DNA from: Sulfurimonas sp.
Lineage (GTDB): Bacteria > Campylobacterota > Campylobacteria > Campylobacterales > Sulfurimonadaceae
DNA: 64,000 nucleotides
Direction of reading: 5' to 3'
Assembly (NCBI RefSeq): GCF_026991475.1
Contig: NZ_JALXBK010000094.1
Coordinates: forward strand, 1 to 64,000
In this document: piece after piece, positions 34,529 through 45,079 of the stretch
How the letters are laid out: each line of letters begins with the position of its first letter
Numbering within the stretch: position 1 is the first letter of the stretch
Program-made: the position numbers and the translations under genes
Notes under the pieces: generated by a model
Told to the model about the DNA's origin: nothing
Databases searched by the model: none
The model's input: the letters and a program-made list of their open reading frames with translations, nothing else

Positions 34529-34925
34529 TAACCAAAGATTTATTGGTCATAACACTCGGAGCTAATTTCGTATAAGAGTCCACTACTATCTCACTCATCA
34601 TCTTTATTTTTGCTCTATCAGCATCTGAAATAGTTGTTTTATTGGCAATCTCATTAATATCAAGCATATATTTTTTTGCCTCATCAATATACTTCACATA
34701 TTTAAGAGCGGTTTTTGACTGTGCCATTACTGTAGCTGCCATTCGATTGTACAAATCCATAGAAAAAGCTTCATTTGCACTCTTATATGCTTTATTATAT
34801 TGACCAGTTTCATAGTAGTATTTTGCTTCAAGAGATTTTTCATAAGAGGGATGAGATAGAAAGTAAATAACCATTATAAGAACAAGGATTAACGCAGTAA
34901 TTGGAAAAAAGTATTTACTATTCAT
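34470..34925 (-). CDS. Hypothetical membrane-anchored helical protein
   Basis: A 151-residue protein with one N-terminal membrane helix (about 5-24, YFFPITALILVLIMVIYFLS) and a helical, TPR-like extracytoplasmic part (EAKYYYETGQYNKAYKSANEAFSMDLYNR). Not recognised. It overlaps the DUF374 acyltransferase by 8 nt, in the operon running from HP0268-like and miaB to the recombinase. Confidence 0.65.
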   Translation of the reverse strand: MNSKYFFPITALILVLIMVIYFLSHPSYEKSLEAKYYYETGQYNKAYKSANEAFSMDLYNRMAATVMAQSKTALKYVKYIDEAKKYMLDINEIANKTTISDADRAKIKMMSEIVVDSYTKLAPSVMTNKSLVNEARKYHDNFEKLLEKVNR

Positions 34926-35538
34926 GAGCCAACAATCCTTTTTGTATCATTTCTCGTGCAACATCGAGTTCCATAGAACTCACATCGAGTTCTGATGAAG
35001 CATAATAGTGCAAAACTCCAAATGGTTTGGGAATTATAAATTTATCCCAAGAGTGTAACTGCCAAAATTTTGTTGGTTTTATCTCAACTAAGACTATTTT
35101 AGCACCCGCTTTTTGCGCCATTACTATTATACCATCTGCAACTTCATGGCGAGGTCCTTTTGGTCCATCGGGTGTAATTCCAATGTCGTACCCCTCTTTT
35201 ATAGTCTTAATTGCTTGAATAAGAACCCTTGCTGCGTTTCGATTAGTAGAACCCGCTAAAGTACCAAGTCCAAAATACTTAATGGTACGTGAAATAAGTT
35301 CTCCATCAAAATGGTTAGAAATAAGTACTTTTGCATGCGGTTTTTGTCTGTAATGTTTGTAAAGATAAGGAAGCATTAAAAGCTCTCCATGCCAACAGGC
35401 AAAAATAACACTCTCATCAGTTATTTTTTGCGGTGCATGAAAAACTTTTTTGTTTGTGTAGTAAAGAAAGCGTATCAGCAAAGAGCCAATAAAAGGGACA
35501 AATATAAGAGCAAGAGCGCGGCTGACTTTTTTAAGCAA
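34918..35538 (-). CDS. Lysophospholipid acyltransferase family protein (DUF374)
   Basis: A 206-residue membrane-associated protein with an N-terminal hydrophobic stretch and DUF374 motifs ([59 protein letters not shown]). The family belongs to the LPLAT superfamily and may act on lipid A or phospholipids; the substrate is unknown. The start is a TTG overlapping the end of miaB by 8 nt; no ATG is available early in the frame. The order miaB then DUF374 matches Helicobacter HP0269-HP0270. CTGCGTTT lies at 35232. Confidence 0.85.
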   Translation of the reverse strand: MLKKVSRALALIFVPFIGSLLIRFLYYTNKKVFHAPQKITDESVIFACWHGELLMLPYLYKHYRQKPHAKVLISNHFDGELISRTIKYFGLGTLAGSTNRNAARVLIQAIKTIKEGYDIGITPDGPKGPRHEVADGIIVMAQKAGAKIVLVEIKPTKFWQLHSWDKFIIPKPFGVLHYYASSELDVSSMELDVAREMIQKGLLAHE

Positions 35539-36835
35539 CTACTTCGCCTGTTAAAATTGTTCTGCCAATAGCAGTGACTTTAACATCTCTAAATTCTCCT
35601 AAAAGTTCTTCTGAACCTTTTACTTTTAAGACAAGATTATTATCACTTCGACCAGCGACATAGCCATCTCTATGTAAATCTTCAAAATATACTCGGTAAA
35701 CATTCCCCATAAGTGTTGCGTTTTTCTCGTCCATAATCTCATTATGGAGTGACTGCAGGTAGCTAAGTCTATCAGATGCGACTTCTTCATCTACAACATT
35801 TGTAAAGTGTTGTGCTTCTGTCTCAGGACGAGGAGAGTATTTAAAAGAGAAAATTTGGTCAAACTTCACCTGTTTCATAACATCAATGGTCTCAGCAAAG
35901 TCTGCATCACTCTCACCTGGAAATGCGACGATGATGTCTGTTGAAATACTTACCTCAGGACAGACTGAACGCAGTTTTGCAACACGATTTAAAAACCACT
36001 CTTTTGTATAACCACGTTTCATCTCTTTAAGCACTTTTGTAGAGCCACTTTGTAGCGGCATATGCATAGACTTACAGATTTTTGGATTGTGTGCAAACTC
36101 TTCAATAAACTCATCATCCATATGAAAAGGATGTGGAGAGGTAAAACGAATTCGTTCTAAGCCTTCAATCTTTGAAAGACGACGCAATAACTCTGTAAAG
36201 TTCACCTTTTCATGTTTATCTGATGAGAAACGGCGACCGTAATTATTGACATTTTGTCCAAGTAAAAAGAGCTCTTTTGCACCCTTGCCAACAGCTCTTT
36301 TTGCTTCATTAATAATCAAATCATCAGGAATGGAAATCTCATCCCCTCGTGTCTTTGGAACAATACAAAATGTACACTTTTTATCACATCCAATAGAGAT
36401 ATTTATAAAAGCTTTATATGCAGATGAGCGAAAATCATCAAAAGCAAATTCACTCTCATCATAGTTTATATCTATCTCTACTGCTTTATCTTTATGTAAA
36501 ACTTCACTAATTTTAGAGACATTTCTTGCACCTAATACAAAGTTTACATAAGGAGCGCGTTTAATAATCTCTTCACCAAGATGTGAAGCTGTACAACCAC
36601 ATACACCAATCTTAGCCGATGGTTTTTTCTTTTTGTTAAAGCCGCCAAGCTCTGAGAAGAGCTTATGCACGGGGCGTTCTCTTACTGAGCAGGTATTTAT
36701 CAAAATAAGGTCGGCTTCTTCTAGTGTCTGAGTTGTTTCATAGCCCTCTTTTTCACGAAGCTGTGCTATCATATGCTCAGAATCACGACTATTCATAGCA
36801 CACCCTAAAGTTTCAATAAATAACTTTTTACTCAT
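35531..36835 (-). CDS. miaB: tRNA-2-methylthio-N6-dimethylallyladenosine synthase
   Basis: A 434-residue radical-SAM methylthiotransferase that modifies A37 of tRNAs reading UNN codons. The N-terminal domain has cysteines in [27 protein letters not shown] and GVCGCTASH. The radical SAM motif is [15 protein letters not shown], and a C-terminal TRAM domain ([17 protein letters not shown]) binds RNA. It follows the HP0268-like gene by 9 nt and overlaps the DUF374 gene, a Helicobacter-like order. Confidence 0.96.
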   Translation of the reverse strand: MSKKLFIETLGCAMNSRDSEHMIAQLREKEGYETTQTLEEADLILINTCSVRERPVHKLFSELGGFNKKKKPSAKIGVCGCTASHLGEEIIKRAPYVNFVLGARNVSKISEVLHKDKAVEIDINYDESEFAFDDFRSSAYKAFINISIGCDKKCTFCIVPKTRGDEISIPDDLIINEAKRAVGKGAKELFLLGQNVNNYGRRFSSDKHEKVNFTELLRRLSKIEGLERIRFTSPHPFHMDDEFIEEFAHNPKICKSMHMPLQSGSTKVLKEMKRGYTKEWFLNRVAKLRSVCPEVSISTDIIVAFPGESDADFAETIDVMKQVKFDQIFSFKYSPRPETEAQHFTNVVDEEVASDRLSYLQSLHNEIMDEKNATLMGNVYRVYFEDLHRDGYVAGRSDNNLVLKVKGSEELLGEFRDVKVTAIGRTILTGEVVA

Positions 36836-36844
36836 AACTTCTCT

Positions 36845-37090
36845 TTAGCTCATTATGTGAACTTGGTACATATAGTCATTATCGGCTAGTCCGTACTTCA
36901 CTTCACTCATATAAAAACTTTTACCCATAGCTTCATAATGATCTTGCAAAGCAAGCAGATCTTTATGTGAATTATCTTTATCAAAATAAAATATTATACT
37001 ATCGTTTTTTTCTACTTCTGCATCTAGCTTGCTCAAGTCAACCTTTTTAGGTTTTGCATCTAAATCAGTTCTGGCAAATTTTAAATCCAT
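36845..37090 (-). CDS. HP0268-like small protein
   Basis: An 81-residue protein whose core (DSIIFYFDKDNSHKDLLALQDHYEAMGKSFYMSEVKYG, ending DYMYQVHIMS) matches my recollection of HP0268 of Helicobacter pylori, described as a small nuclease. Its position directly before miaB is the same as in Helicobacter. Activity is not established here. An ATTATA at 37125 marks its -10 box, and TGAGGAAATG supplies the Shine-Dalgarno. Confidence 0.75.
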   Translation of the reverse strand: MDLKFARTDLDAKPKKVDLSKLDAEVEKNDSIIFYFDKDNSHKDLLALQDHYEAMGKSFYMSEVKYGLADNDYMYQVHIMS

Positions 37091-37124
37091 TTCATTTCCT
37101 CATTTAATATATTAAAAGTCTTGC

Positions 37125-37130
37125 ATTATA
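37125..37130 (-). promoter_or_regulatory. -10 box (TATAAT) for the HP0268-like/miaB/xer operon
   Basis: ACTATAAT on the minus strand, 34 nt before the ATG; divergent from the nusA promoter. Confidence 0.55.
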
Positions 37131-37190
37131 GTAAAAAACTAATAAAAATAGGGTTAAAGAGCTACTCTATATTTTTATCACTTTTTTAGG

Positions 37191-37196
37191 TATAAT
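37191..37196 (+). promoter_or_regulatory. -10 box (TATAAT) for nusA
   Basis: GGTATAAT, about 75 nt before the nusA ATG. The leader of roughly 68 nt has no obvious strong hairpin. Confidence 0.55.
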
Positions 37197-37270
37197 TACA
37201 CACTTCGTAAGAAATCCCCACAACATTATTATCATTGTCAGATTTCTTCAAAAAAAGGAAACTATACATT

Positions 37271-38404
37271 ATGGAAAAAATTTTAGATATTGCTGAAGCA
37301 ATTGGACATGAAAAAGGTCTACAACCAGAAAAAGTGATGGAAGCACTTAAAGTTGCGTTTGTACAGACTGCAAAAAGAGTTATTGGACACAACCTCGCTT
37401 TTGAGGCCTATGTTGATGAAGATACAAAAAATCTTAAAATCGTTCAGACGATTACAGTCGTAGCAGATGATGATGCAAAACTTGAAGATGAAGAGCTAGC
37501 TCCTGCATATATCTCTATTACAGAAGCTAGAGAGTATGATGATCAGGTAGAGCTTGGAGATCAGCTTCAAATTGATCATGATTTAGAAGATTATGGACGT
37601 ACTGCAGCTTCTGGTTTGCACCGTGAAATTGAGTACCATATTCAACGTCTTGTTGAAGATGAAATATTCAACAAATACAAATCAAAAATAGGCACACTTG
37701 TAAGTGGACGAGTAACACGTGTGGATTCTAAAAACAACACTTATATAGAAGTTGATGAAATTCGTGCTGTACTACCGATGAAGAGTCGTATAAAAGGTGA
37801 AATTTTTGAAGTTGGTGACCATATTAAGGCAGTAGTTCGCCGTGTCAATATGGACAAAGAGAATGGTATGCAAATAGAACTCTCCAGAACTTCTCCTAAA
37901 TTTTTAGAAGCACTTTTAGCACTTGAAGTACCTGAAATAGCAGAGGGTTCTGTTATCATCGAAAAAGCAGCACGTATTCCAGGCGAGCGTGCAAAAATTG
38001 CCCTCCTGAGCACACATCCTCAAGTTGATGCAGTTGGTGCTACTGTTGGTGTAAAAGGTGTACGTATAAACGCAGTGAGTGAAGAGCTAATAGGCGAAAA
38101 CATCGACTGTATTGAATACACAAATATTCCTGAACTTTTTGTCTCACGTACCATGAGTCCTGCCATTATCTCTCATGTAGAGATTGTAAAAAATGAAGAG
38201 GGTGAAAATGAAAAAGCCATCATTACCCTTCCAGCAGACCAAAAGTCAAAAGCAATTGGAAAAAGTGGTATAAATATTCGTCTTGCATCTATGCTAACAG
38301 GAATGCAGATAGAGCTTGTAGAAAATGACTCTGTAACAAATGAAGATGGTGAGATTCAAGAGAAAAAAGATGGTGTTGATGCACTAGAGGCACTCTTTAA
38401 TTAA
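37271..38404 (+). CDS. nusA: Transcription termination/antitermination factor NusA
   Basis: About 377 residues from the ATG at 37271 (MEKILDIAEAIGHEKG). The track start twelve codons earlier is less likely, because AAAGGAAA precedes the later ATG. Order: N-terminal RNA-polymerase-binding domain (1-125), S1 domain (GTLVSGRVTRVDSKNNTYIEVDEIRAVLP), and KH domains (PGERAKIALLS, GVKGVRINAVSEELIGENIDCI, SKAIGKSGINIRLASMLTGMQIEL). The C-terminal acidic repeats of the E. coli protein are absent, as usual in this group. AAACGCAG lies at 38068. Confidence 0.95.
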   Translation: MEKILDIAEAIGHEKGLQPEKVMEALKVAFVQTAKRVIGHNLAFEAYVDEDTKNLKIVQTITVVADDDAKLEDEELAPAYISITEAREYDDQVELGDQLQIDHDLEDYGRTAASGLHREIEYHIQRLVEDEIFNKYKSKIGTLVSGRVTRVDSKNNTYIEVDEIRAVLPMKSRIKGEIFEVGDHIKAVVRRVNMDKENGMQIELSRTSPKFLEALLALEVPEIAEGSVIIEKAARIPGERAKIALLSTHPQVDAVGATVGVKGVRINAVSEELIGENIDCIEYTNIPELFVSRTMSPAIISHVEIVKNEEGENEKAIITLPADQKSKAIGKSGINIRLASMLTGMQIELVENDSVTNEDGEIQEKKDGVDALEALFN

Positions 38405-38419
38405 TTCATTTATTAAAAC

Positions 38420-38450
38420 AAATCCTTATGCGCGATTAGCATAAGGATTT
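38420..38450. terminator. Bidirectional hairpin after nusA that contains the end of the permease gene
   Basis: A perfect 12-bp inverted repeat, AAATCCTTATGC / GCATAAGGATTT, with a 7-nt loop and T-rich flanks on both strands. The permease stop codon and last codons lie in the hairpin. Confidence 0.8.
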
Positions 38451-39385
38451 AATTTTAATAGTATCAAATCTGCTATAATATTTCCAAGCAGTGTTAATAA
38501 TGCAGTAATCATTAAAATCCCCATAATTATTGGGTAATCTCTACTTAGGGCGCTCATATAAAAGAGTTGTCCCATCCCCTCAATGCTAAAAATAGACTCT
38601 AAAATAACACTCCCACCTATAAGACCTGGCAAAGAGAGTCCTAGTAGCGTAATAATTGGCGGCATTAGATTTGGTAAGATGTAAAAACGCAATAGCTGCG
38701 TTTGCGTCACTCCGCGAGAGCGTGCAAAGAAATAGTAATCGCTCTTGAGTATCTCTAAAGTAAGAGAACGAACATAAATTATCATACTTCCAAGCCCTAC
38801 AAATATCATCACACCTATTGGCAAAACCAAGTGCCATCCCATATCTAAAAGCTCAGCAAATCCCTCTTTAGGAGTCACAGAATGCAAGCCTGCAATAGGA
38901 AACCAAGAGAGCTTAATGGAAAAAAGTATGATAAAAAGAAGTGCCAAATAAAACGAGGGCATAGAAAAAGAGACCAAAGAGATTTGGCGAATAATATAAT
39001 CACTCTTCTTTTCATAACTTAGTGCTGCTTTAATACCTAAATACAGAGAGAGAACAAATACCACAATCAAAGCAATAAGATTCATAGAGAGTGTAATAGG
39101 TAGCCGTTTAAGTATTTCAGCACTAACATCCTGCCCAGAGACAAAAGAGATACCAAAATTAAGTGTTACAATATTTTTTACCCACTCAATATACTGTATA
39201 AAAAGTGATTTATCTAAACCATAAACGGCTTTAAGTTTTTCTATCGCTTGAGGCGTCATATTTGGATTAAGTTGTCCTGCACCAAAAAAACTGTTAGGTG
39301 CTGCATGAATTGCCAAAAATGAGACAATAGAAATGAGTAAAAGCATAAAAAATATGTAAGAGAGTTTTTTCAAAAATGTTATCAT
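38426..39385 (-). CDS. ABC transporter permease, DppB/OppB family
   Basis: A 319-residue inner-membrane permease with about six helices. The N-terminal segment LSYIFFMLLLISIVSFLAIHAAP and the conserved cytoplasmic loop YVRSLTLEILKSDYYFFARSRGVTQTQLLRFYILPNLMPPII (EAA motif) are typical of peptide or nickel importers. The partners (binding protein, DppC, ATPases) are not next to it: nusA converges on one side and a porin lies on the other. A TATAAT ends 6 nt before the ATG, predicting a leaderless mRNA. CTGCGTTT lies at 38696. Confidence 0.88.
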   Translation of the reverse strand: MITFLKKLSYIFFMLLLISIVSFLAIHAAPNSFFGAGQLNPNMTPQAIEKLKAVYGLDKSLFIQYIEWVKNIVTLNFGISFVSGQDVSAEILKRLPITLSMNLIALIVVFVLSLYLGIKAALSYEKKSDYIIRQISLVSFSMPSFYLALLFIILFSIKLSWFPIAGLHSVTPKEGFAELLDMGWHLVLPIGVMIFVGLGSMIIYVRSLTLEILKSDYYFFARSRGVTQTQLLRFYILPNLMPPIITLLGLSLPGLIGGSVILESIFSIEGMGQLFYMSALSRDYPIIMGILMITALLTLLGNIIADLILLKLNPYANRA

Positions 39386-39391
39386 AAAAAA

Positions 39392-39397
39392 ATTATA
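39392..39397 (-). promoter_or_regulatory. -10 box (TATAAT) for the DppB-like gene, predicted leaderless
   Basis: TGCTATAAT on the minus strand, followed by six T residues and then the ATG. No Shine-Dalgarno. Confidence 0.65.
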
Positions 39398-39421
39398 GCA
39401 TAAAAGAAGAGATGAGAAAGT

Positions 39422-39444
39422 TTATCTCCCATAAAGGGAGATAA
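39422..39444 (-). terminator. Terminator hairpin after the major porin gene
   Basis: A perfect 9-bp inverted repeat, TTATCTCCC / GGGAGATAA, with a 5-nt loop, 26 nt downstream of the porin stop. Confidence 0.7.
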
Positions 39445-39469
39445 GGTTTAGTTTGAACTTAATCAGTGA

Positions 39470-40810
39470 CTAGAAGTTTAATTTTGCATATACTTGAACA
39501 CTGTTTGTGTTATCACCATTACCAACTGTAGAGTTAATATACGCTAAAGTAGTATCAAGTGGACCAAACGATTTAGAAGCTGTCAAAGTAACTTCTTGAA
39601 GATCACCAGCATCATTTGCTGCATTATGATCAGCATTAGTATAATATGCACCTAAGTCAAAAAGACCATTTACAGGTGAAGTTACAGTTACATTATAAGC
39701 TGTAGTATCAGTTCTTGTTACAAAACCATAGTTCCACCATGCTTCAGTATAAAGTTTAGACTGTGCAGTTGATGAGTGATTTGTAACATCCGTATTTGTA
39801 GCAGTATTAAAGCCAGCAAATCCGAGTGAACCATCTTTATTAGTTTGAGAGTATGCAACGCTTGCAGCGAACATATCTTTCATACCGTAACCAAGTTTTA
39901 CAGCATAAACATTATCTTCTTTACTTCCACTAGCAGCTGCAGTTACACCAGAGTATTGTGCACCAAGAGTAAGACCTTTAGCACCTAAAGAAGATGCATC
40001 CAAATCAGCTTGTAACCAGTATGCAGTTGCAACTTGTGTAACATCATAGTACCATGCTTGCGCAGTAAGTGGTTTCCAAGAGTTATTGATAACACCCGCT
40101 GCATATGCACCGTTTGTACCATAAGTAGTAAAATCACCATTTGCATTTACAACAGGAGCTACTGCTAAATTATAAGTTTTTTGTACTGCGCTTTGTGCAT
40201 TTTGTCCAAAAGTTTCAGTACCATTACCATTACCAATATACGCACCTACTAAAGTAGTATCAGGAATATCTTGATTGATTAATACTGCACCCTCGAAAGT
40301 ATTTTCTTCAGCAGTCCATGTTTCAGTAAATGCAAGTGGAGTATCTAAAGCCATACGACCAAGTTTAGCAGTAGTTTTACCTGCTGTTGCAGCTACCCAT
40401 GCTTCTTTCATCCAACTAGCATTTTCAACTTTCGCACCACCTAGTACTTTACCATAACTAGCACCAGTTGGAGCAGTTGCAGTATGTGAACCAGCCCATA
40501 CATTAGATACCAAATTGTTTTCTAAACCTAAAGTTGTAAGTACTGTATAACCAGCACCCGCACTAATAGATACTAAATCATTTTTTACTAAATCTGCACT
40601 TACATTTAAGTTTACTGCAACATCAGCTGCACTTGAGTCTTTTGAAAAAAGAGTACCACTTGTACGCCCTTTTACTGCATCATAACCAGATGCGCCATCA
40701 GTAGTATTGTAGAAAAGGTTAGCATCACCACTTACTTTTACATTTTCAAGAGCAAATGCACTTGAACCTATTAATAGTGCTGCCACTAAACTCATTTTTG
40801 TAAATTTCAT
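39470..40810 (-). CDS. Outer-membrane porin
   Basis: A 446-residue protein with a signal peptide (MKFTKMSLVAALLIGSSAFA) and a beta-barrel of alternating strands ending in YAKLNF with a C-terminal Phe. WMKEAWVAATAGKTTAKLGRMALDTPLAFTETW resembles the OprD-like and major outer-membrane porins of campylobacterotes, where an RxxLDTP block is common. A strong AAGGAGA Shine-Dalgarno and a solid terminator suggest a highly expressed single gene. Substrate is unknown. It contains no AAACGCAG copy. Confidence 0.85.
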   Translation of the reverse strand: MKFTKMSLVAALLIGSSAFALENVKVSGDANLFYNTTDGASGYDAVKGRTSGTLFSKDSSAADVAVNLNVSADLVKNDLVSISAGAGYTVLTTLGLENNLVSNVWAGSHTATAPTGASYGKVLGGAKVENASWMKEAWVAATAGKTTAKLGRMALDTPLAFTETWTAEENTFEGAVLINQDIPDTTLVGAYIGNGNGTETFGQNAQSAVQKTYNLAVAPVVNANGDFTTYGTNGAYAAGVINNSWKPLTAQAWYYDVTQVATAYWLQADLDASSLGAKGLTLGAQYSGVTAAASGSKEDNVYAVKLGYGMKDMFAASVAYSQTNKDGSLGFAGFNTATNTDVTNHSSTAQSKLYTEAWWNYGFVTRTDTTAYNVTVTSPVNGLFDLGAYYTNADHNAANDAGDLQEVTLTASKSFGPLDTTLAYINSTVGNGDNTNSVQVYAKLNF

Positions 40811-40905
40811 ATATTCTCCTTATCGTTTTACAAATTTCATCATCAGTATAGCACAGCATACTCTTGCAATTTGCTTAAATTCAGTATATTTATATAGTTT
40901 TCAGC

Positions 40906-40911
40906 TATAAT
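40906..40911 (+). promoter_or_regulatory. -10 box (TATAAT), predicted leaderless
   Basis: AGCTATAAT ends 7 nt before the ATG at 40919. No Shine-Dalgarno. Confidence 0.6.
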
Positions 40912-40918
40912 TCTTATT

Positions 40919-41219
40919 ATGAAACAACCTATACAACTAATTTTAACAACCATTATGCTATTTATGACAGCATGTAGTGCACCTAAGGTAACAAACTCAT
41001 CACAAAGAAGTGATAAAAAGAGTGGTTTTTTACAAGAACATTTAGATAACTGGCTGCAAAAGGATTGGGAACCTGCAGTGAAAGAGAAAGATAAAGAGAC
41101 TTCTGAGCGATTTAGACTACAAGACTATGTAGATAAAGCCTCTCTCTATATGAAAGCACATCCAAGTGATTACAATAATTCAAATGTAAAAAAGTTAGAG
41201 GCGCTTCCCGTTATAGGTA

Positions 41220-41224
<5 letters not shown>
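40919..41224 (+). CDS. Small lipoprotein
   Basis: A 101-residue protein with a lipoprotein signal (LILTTIMLFMTACSA, Cys at 19) and a charged helical body (EHLDNWLQKDWEPAVKEKDKETSERF). I do not recognise the family. A TATAAT box 7 nt before the ATG predicts a leaderless mRNA. The stop codon is part of a hairpin shared with the converging fabI gene. Confidence 0.75.
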
Positions 41225-42064
<840 letters not shown>

Positions 42065-42076
42065 CTAATTTTTCCT

Positions 42077-42787
42077 TTATTTAGTTTTATCAAGCTCATC
42101 GGCGTATTGAATCATTTTGCCAAAGTGTTCTGCATATAAGGCTGCACTCCCCACTAAAATACCATCAACATTTTTCACACTCAAAACATCTTTTGCATTG
42201 TTTACTTTTACACTGCCACCATAAAGCAGTGGTGCAGAAGATATTTTTTTCAACTCTGCATGAATGTCTTCAATATCTTCAAGTGTAGGTGTAAGTCCTG
42301 TGCCAATTGCCCATACAGGTTCATACGCAACAACAAGATTTTCATAATCACTGTCTATGCCTTCATATTGTTTCTTTATATATGTAAGCATTGTTTGCTT
42401 GGATGCTTCACGAATCTCTTTAGGTTCGCCCACACAAAAGACAATTTTAAAACCTTTTTCTTTAAAATAATTGAACTTTTGTACTAAAAATTCTTGACTT
42501 TCACCCAAAATATGACGGCGTTCACTATGTCCGATTAAAATCGTTTTTATACCAAATTCATCAAGTTGTTCGAGTCCTGTTTCACCTGTAAATGCTCCAT
42601 TTTGTGTTGGGTATGCATTTTGAGCACCAATAGTTATGCTTTTTGTTTGGAAACTATCTAAAGATGTCATAGCAGGAAAAACCAAAACATCAGAAGATGA
42701 GACATCTGCAAATTTTTGCAACTCTTGTATATAACTGTGTGTAGCACTGCGTGTCAGGTTTGTTTTTAAATTCGCTGCTATTATCAT
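42077..42787 (-). CDS. tpiA: Triosephosphate isomerase
   Basis: A 236-residue TIM barrel that interconverts DHAP and glyceraldehyde 3-phosphate. Active-site residues: Lys in AANLKTN, His in IGHSERRHILGES, Glu in VAYEPVWAIGTG, and a phosphate loop in LLYGGSVKVNNAKD. It follows pgk by 2 nt. It is shorter than most TpiA proteins (about 250), as common in campylobacterotes. Confidence 0.96.
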   Translation of the reverse strand: MIIAANLKTNLTRSATHSYIQELQKFADVSSSDVLVFPAMTSLDSFQTKSITIGAQNAYPTQNGAFTGETGLEQLDEFGIKTILIGHSERRHILGESQEFLVQKFNYFKEKGFKIVFCVGEPKEIREASKQTMLTYIKKQYEGIDSDYENLVVAYEPVWAIGTGLTPTLEDIEDIHAELKKISSAPLLYGGSVKVNNAKDVLSVKNVDGILVGSAALYAEHFGKMIQYADELDKTK

Positions 42788-42789
42788 TT

Positions 42790-44001
42790 CTAACTCTCTT
42801 CTTTACTTTTTTCAACCATCAAAGGTTTCACACCCGGAAGAATTTTACCCTCAAGAAGCTCCAGTGAAGCCCCTCCACCAGTTGAAATAAAACTCATCTC
42901 ATCATCAACACCAACACGCTGCACTAGGTCTGCGGTATCACCACCACCAACAACTGTTGTCGCATACGAATCGGCTACAAAATGTGCTATTTTTGAGCTA
43001 CCTCTTGCAAATTTGTCCATTTCATAAACACCCATTGGTCCATTCCAAAGTACTGTTTGAACATCGTTTAAGCCTTCGCGATAGAGTCTTACAGTTGCAG
43101 GTCCAATGTCAAGCCCCATCCAACCACTTGGAATCTCTTGTGCAGTTACAATCTTACTTACAGCATCTTCTGCAAACTTCTCAGCAGCAACTACATCTAC
43201 AGGAAGATAGAGTTTCACACCAAGTTTTTTCGATTCATCCATGATGCTTTGTGCCTCTTGCAACAAATCATCTTCAACTAGTGATGCACCTATGTTGTAG
43301 CCCATCTGCTTTAAAAATGTAAATGCCATTCCTCCACCAATGAAGATTTTATCTACTTTTGGTAAAAGATTTACAAGTGCTTCAAGTTTTCCTGAAACCT
43401 TACTACCACCAACTATTGCAGCAAAGGGACGTACTGGGCTATTTATAAGTTTTCCAAAAAAGTTAATCTCGCGATCAAGTAAAAAGCCTGCTGCTTTATG
43501 TTCATTGTCAAAAAAGTGCGTGATACCTTCTACAGAAGCATGAGCACGGTGGCTTACACCAAAAGCATCATTAACATAAAACTCAGCCATTGATGCCAAA
43601 GTCTTTGCTAAAACAGGATCATTTTTTGTCTCACCAGCTTCAAAACGAAGGTTTTCAAGGAGTAGTACTTCTCCATCTTTAAGAGCTGCTGCTTTACTCA
43701 TAGCATCTTCACCAACTACATCTTTAGCCAAAGTTACATCACGCTTTAAAAGATGTTGCAAACGACGTGCTACAGGTGCAAGTGAATACTTTTCAACCAC
43801 TTCGCCCTTTGGACGACCAAGGTGAGAAGCTAAAATTACTGCACAATTTTGGTCAAGACAATAATGAATTGTTGAAATTGCTGAACGAATACGTCTATCA
43901 TCTGAAATATTTCCAAACTCATCCATTGGTACATTAAAATCACATCTTATGAAAACTTTTTTACCTGCCAAATCTAACTTTTTTATATTTAATAATTCCA
44001 C
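42790..44001 (-). CDS. pgk: Phosphoglycerate kinase
   Basis: A 403-residue two-lobed kinase converting 1,3-bisphosphoglycerate and ADP to 3-phosphoglycerate and ATP, or the reverse in gluconeogenesis. [19 protein letters not shown], the basic patch [27 protein letters not shown] and the nucleotide-binding [11 protein letters not shown] are present. It lies 9 nt after gapA. In an autotroph the block would probably run mainly towards sugars; that is inference. Confidence 0.97.
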   Translation of the reverse strand: MELLNIKKLDLAGKKVFIRCDFNVPMDEFGNISDDRRIRSAISTIHYCLDQNCAVILASHLGRPKGEVVEKYSLAPVARRLQHLLKRDVTLAKDVVGEDAMSKAAALKDGEVLLLENLRFEAGETKNDPVLAKTLASMAEFYVNDAFGVSHRAHASVEGITHFFDNEHKAAGFLLDREINFFGKLINSPVRPFAAIVGGSKVSGKLEALVNLLPKVDKIFIGGGMAFTFLKQMGYNIGASLVEDDLLQEAQSIMDESKKLGVKLYLPVDVVAAEKFAEDAVSKIVTAQEIPSGWMGLDIGPATVRLYREGLNDVQTVLWNGPMGVYEMDKFARGSSKIAHFVADSYATTVVGGGDTADLVQRVGVDDEMSFISTGGGASLELLEGKILPGVKPLMVEKSKEES

Positions 44002-44010
44002 TATTATCCT

Positions 44011-45018
44011 TTAATTTTTTTTACTTATATGAATTGCCATATCAAGAAGGCGTGAAGAGTAACCCCATTCATTGTCATACCATGACATTATTTTTATCAT
44101 ATTTGAACCTATTACTTGAATCAAATCCTCTGCAACAATAGAGCTATAATTACATCCAACAAAGTCTTGCGAAACACGCATCTCTTTGTCTATGAGTAAA
44201 ATACCTGCAAACTCACTCTCTGCTTTTTTATTAAAAAGTGCTCTAACTTCTGCTTCTGTTGTATTTTTACCGACAACAACATTCAAATCCATCATAGAGA
44301 CATCAGGGGTTGGTACACGCACACTCTGTCCATGTAATTTACCTTCAAGCTGTGGCATAACGCGGTTAATGGCCTTTGCTGCACCAGTTGTTGTTGGTAT
44401 CATATTTACAGCTGCCGCACGAGAACGCCTTTTATCACGGGTATGCTTTACATCGAGTAGATTTTGATCATTTGTATAGGAGTGAATGGTCGTCATTAAA
44501 CCTTTTTCAATGCCAAAAGCATCATCAAGAATTTTTGCTACAGGCGCTAAACAATTTGTCGTACATGAAGCATTAGAGACAATGCTCTGCCCCGCATACT
44601 CTTGCTCATTAACACCCATTACAAATGTAGGTGTTACCTCATCTTTTGCAGGAGCAGAGAGCAAAACTTTTTTTATACCATTATCTATGTATGTTTGAGC
44701 AATTGAAGAAGTTAAAAAGAGCCCTGTACACTCAAGCACCAAATCAGCACCACACTCATAAAAGGGAAGATTTTTTGGCTGGGATTCTGAGAAAATTTTA
44801 ATACTTTTTCCATCTATAGAGATGTGCTCTTCATCAATTTTAGAGACCAAAACATCAAATGTTCCATGAACAGAATCATTTTGTAAAAGATAGAGCATCA
44901 TATCTATCTCTGTTAAGTCATTAATGGCAACGATTTGTACATCGTCTCGTTTCGACGCAATACGAGTAACACAACGCCCTATTCTACCAAAGCCATTAAT
45001 AGCTATTTTCAATGCCAT
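44011..45018 (-). CDS. gapA: Glyceraldehyde-3-phosphate dehydrogenase
   Basis: A 335-residue enzyme with the NAD(P)-binding INGFGRIGRCVTRIA, the catalytic Cys in SNASCTTNCLAP, and the C-terminal WYDNEWGYSSRLLDMA. First of gapA-pgk-tpiA-fabI. Asp in AINDLTEID is at the position where Asp often favours NAD over NADP, but cofactor choice is not proven. The upstream region has an AGGAT Shine-Dalgarno and is divergent from nadD. Confidence 0.96.
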   Translation of the reverse strand: MALKIAINGFGRIGRCVTRIASKRDDVQIVAINDLTEIDMMLYLLQNDSVHGTFDVLVSKIDEEHISIDGKSIKIFSESQPKNLPFYECGADLVLECTGLFLTSSIAQTYIDNGIKKVLLSAPAKDEVTPTFVMGVNEQEYAGQSIVSNASCTTNCLAPVAKILDDAFGIEKGLMTTIHSYTNDQNLLDVKHTRDKRRSRAAAVNMIPTTTGAAKAINRVMPQLEGKLHGQSVRVPTPDVSMMDLNVVVGKNTTEAEVRALFNKKAESEFAGILLIDKEMRVSQDFVGCNYSSIVAEDLIQVIGSNMIKIMSWYDNEWGYSSRLLDMAIHISKKN

Positions 45019-45064
45019 TATTTATCCTAAAAAATTTAATTGGATTATTTTATCCAAAATTAGT

Positions 45065-45070
45065 TATAAT
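45065..45070 (+). promoter_or_regulatory. -10 box (TATAAT) for nadD, predicted leaderless or nearly so
   Basis: TTATAAT ends 9 nt before the nadD ATG. No Shine-Dalgarno is visible in TCGTATTAA. Confidence 0.55.
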
Positions 45071-45079
45071 TCGTATTAA

